From: Arthrobacter sp. CAN_C5
GTDB lineage: Bacteria; Actinomycetota; Actinomycetes; Actinomycetales; Micrococcaceae
Direction of reading: 5' to 3'
Assembly (NCBI RefSeq): GCF_017875735.1
Contig: NZ_JAGGMZ010000001.1
Location: 496,001-560,000, forward strand
Length of the DNA stretch: 64,000 nucleotides
Of the stretch, positions 62,565-64,000 are shown piece by piece. The stretch's first letter is position 1. Each line of letters starts with the position of its first letter. A model generated the notes under the pieces. It ran no database searches, had not been told where the DNA came from, and worked only from the letters and a program-made list of their open reading frames with translations. The translations under genes and the position numbers were made by a program.

Positions 62565-64000
62565 ATGGCCGAGCAAACGAGGGAGCGGGCAGCCGTCAGG
62601 ATCGCAGCCTGCGGCTGGAGCTGGCGGCACGCCGGGCGCAAGAGACCAGCGGTCCAGGACATTGACCTGGTGGTCGAGCCCGGGGAACGGGTGTTGTTGC
62701 TCGGCGCGTCCGGTTCCGGGAAGTCCACCCTGCTGCATGGCCTGGCGGGCGTGCTCGGCGACGACGGTCAGGGCGAGGAGCACGGTTCCCTCACCCTCGA
62801 CGGAAGCCCGCCCGGCCGGGTCCGGGGACGCGCCGGGCTGGTCCTGCAGGACCCCGACACGCAGATCGTCCTCGCCCGGGTGGGCGACGAGGTGGCGTTC
62901 GGGGCCGAGAACCAGTCCGTCCCCCGCACGGAGATCTGGGAGCGGGTGTGGTGGGCGCTCGACGACGTCGGGCTGGACGTTCCCCTGGACCGGTCCACCA
63001 CCGCGCTTTCCGGCGGGCAAAAGCAGCGCCTCGCTCTCGCCGCGGTGCTGGCCATGCAGCCCGGGCTGCTGCTGCTGGATGAACCGACAGCCAACCTCGA
63101 CCCCGAGGGTGTCCTGGAGGTGCGGGACGCCGTCGTCCGTGTCCTGGATCGAACCGGTGCCACCTTCGTGGTGGTGGAACACCGGGTGGCGGTCTGGGCT
63201 GACGTGGTGGACCGGGTGGTGGTGCTGGCGGCCGACGGCGGTATCCTCGCCGATGGCCCGCCGGGCACCGTCCTCACTGACTCCCGCACCCGCGAGCGGC
63301 TGGCGGAGGCCGGCGTGTGGATCCCCGGGCACCAGCCAGCCGTGCCAGGGCTGCTGCCGTCCCCCGGGGACCCGCTGCTGGCAGCCCGTGGGCTTTCGGT
63401 CGCCCGGACCAGGCGCGGTCCAGTGGTGCTCGACGGCGTCGACGTTGACCTGCAGGCGGGGGCGTCGCTGGGCATTGTCGGACCCAACGGGGGCGGCAAA
63501 TCCACGCTCGCGCTGACCCTGGCCGGGCTCCTTCCGCCGCGGGGCGGAGTGCTTCAGGCCGCTCCGGCGCTCGCCCGCGGCGCCAGCACCAACCCCCACG
63601 CCTGGAAGTCAGCCCAGCTGGTGACCCGGATCGGAACCGTGTTCCAGGAACCCGAACACCAGTTCCTCACCCACCGGGTGATCGACGAACTCGAATTCGG
63701 GCCGCGCCGCCTGGAAGGCAGCGACGAGGCGACCCTCCGGCGGCGGGTCGATCCGATCGCTGAGCGGCTCAGGCTCACATCGCTGCTGCATGCCAACCCC
63801 TTCACGCTCTCCGGCGGTGAAAAGCGCCGCTTGTCGGTGGCGACCATGCTGGCCACGAACCCCGACATCCTGGTGCTGGATGAGCCCACCTTCGGGCAGG
63901 ACGCGAACACCTGGGCGGAGCTGGTAGCCCTGATGGCTGAACTGATCCAAGGCGGTGGCAGCCTGGTGGCCGTCACCCACGACCAGGAGTTCACCGAGGC
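62565..64000 (+). CDS. ykoD: ECF transporter ATP-binding protein YkoD (two ABC domains), runs off the window
   Basis: The frame from ATG 62565 stays open to the window end (478 codons). Two ABC ATPase domains follow each other, as in YkoD: domain 1 with GASGSGKST (near residue 45), the Q-loop VLQDPDTQIV, LSGGQKQRLALAAVL and LLLLDEPTANLDP; domain 2 with GPNGGGKST (near residue 305), FQEPEHQFL, LSGGEKRRLSVATML and ILVLDEPTFGQD. The end of domain 2 is cut off. It powers YkoE; ykoC should follow beyond the window. Confidence 0.95.
   Translation, partial: MAEQTRERAAVRIAACGWSWRHAGRKRPAVQDIDLVVEPGERVLLLGASGSGKSTLLHGLAGVLGDDGQGEEHGSLTLDGSPPGRVRGRAGLVLQDPDTQIVLARVGDEVAFGAENQSVPRTEIWERVWWALDDVGLDVPLDRSTTALSGGQKQRLALAAVLAMQPGLLLLDEPTANLDPEGVLEVRDAVVRVLDRTGATFVVVEHRVAVWADVVDRVVVLAADGGILADGPPGTVLTDSRTRERLAEAGVWIPGHQPAVPGLLPSPGDPLLAARGLSVARTRRGPVVLDGVDVDLQAGASLGIVGPNGGGKSTLALTLAGLLPPRGGVLQAAPALARGASTNPHAWKSAQLVTRIGTVFQEPEHQFLTHRVIDELEFGPRRLEGSDEATLRRRVDPIAERLRLTSLLHANPFTLSGGEKRRLSVATMLATNPDILVLDEPTFGQDANTWAELVALMAELIQGGGSLVAVTHDQEFTE

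Noticed and set aside
1-64000. Prophage, insertion sequences, CRISPR arrays or a defence island
   Set aside because: No integrase, transposase, phage structural, Cas or restriction genes, and no regularly spaced repeats beyond the three short tandem pairs described.

Overview
High-GC actinobacterial chromosome, most like the Micrococcaceae (Arthrobacter group). The grounds are the base composition, the many GTG and TTG starts, the family repertoire (a CopD-CtaG fusion, MrpA carrying a fused B domain, LpqY-SugABC-like transport, a bifunctional-type Dcd, DUF6480, DUF4235, a ChaB/Rho-N small protein), DtxR/IdeR-type iron boxes and lineage-typical riboswitches. This is inferred from sequence character; no search was run. 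I see no prophage, insertion sequence, CRISPR array or rRNA. One tRNA-Gly is present. The window looks like ordinary, mostly core and metabolic chromosome with a few decayed genes.

Layout. 1-6.6 kb: a cut-off alcohol dehydrogenase, a TerC-family membrane protein, a metabolite:proton symporter, and a two-gene unit of an M20 amidohydrolase and an AbgT-type p-aminobenzoyl-glutamate transporter. 6.6-13.6 kb: an ATP-grasp ligase, a ChaB-like protein, an iron-siderophore binding lipoprotein behind a DtxR-like box, small actinobacterial proteins, a frameshifted bile acid:sodium symporter gene and a flavin disulfide-reductase-like enzyme. 13.7-22.5 kb: a CPBP protease-like membrane protein, MscS, then a carbohydrate locus (glycogen-debranching-type enzyme, divergent LacI regulator with palindromic operators, binding lipoprotein and two permeases but no ATPase). 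22.5-31.3 kb: an SDR epimerase, YihY, a glutathionyl-hydroquinone-reductase-like protein, an iron uptake operon (two FecCD permeases, ATPase, siderophore-interacting reductase) behind a second DtxR-like box, and an M23 peptidase behind a probable c-di-AMP riboswitch.

31.5-43.4 kb: a diacylglycerol-kinase-type enzyme, a GDSL hydrolase, a MarR gene overlapping a frameshifted GlgC-like gene, a zinc-free ribosomal protein operon (L28, L33, S14), an MFS exporter, HU, a CopD-CtaG fusion coupled to an NHL/thioredoxin protein, and a small internally deleted remnant of a DUF853 (HerA-like) ATPase. 43.4-53.4 kb: an LpqY-SugABC-type disaccharide importer behind a perfect palindromic operator, panD with an apparently leaderless start, a LysR/MFS divergent pair, a YnfA-type protein, tRNA-Gly, tryptophan 2,3-dioxygenase and dCTP deaminase. 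53.4-64 kb: a UMF1-type MFS protein, a complete Mrp (A/B fusion,C,D,E,F,G) sodium/proton antiporter operon, a DUF4235 protein, and a TPP riboswitch leading into the thiamine ECF transporter genes ykoE and ykoD (the latter runs off the window).

The most useful unannotated signals are: a complete switch design in the TPP leader (aptamer strand, anti-Shine-Dalgarno and Shine-Dalgarno pairing in a mutually exclusive way); the deleted DUF853 remnant; two single-base frameshifts in homopolymers; three intergenic tandem duplications of 25-30 bp; and a split siderophore-uptake system whose two halves lie 17 kb apart, each preceded by a DtxR-like box. I found no convincing wholly new multi-gene system.
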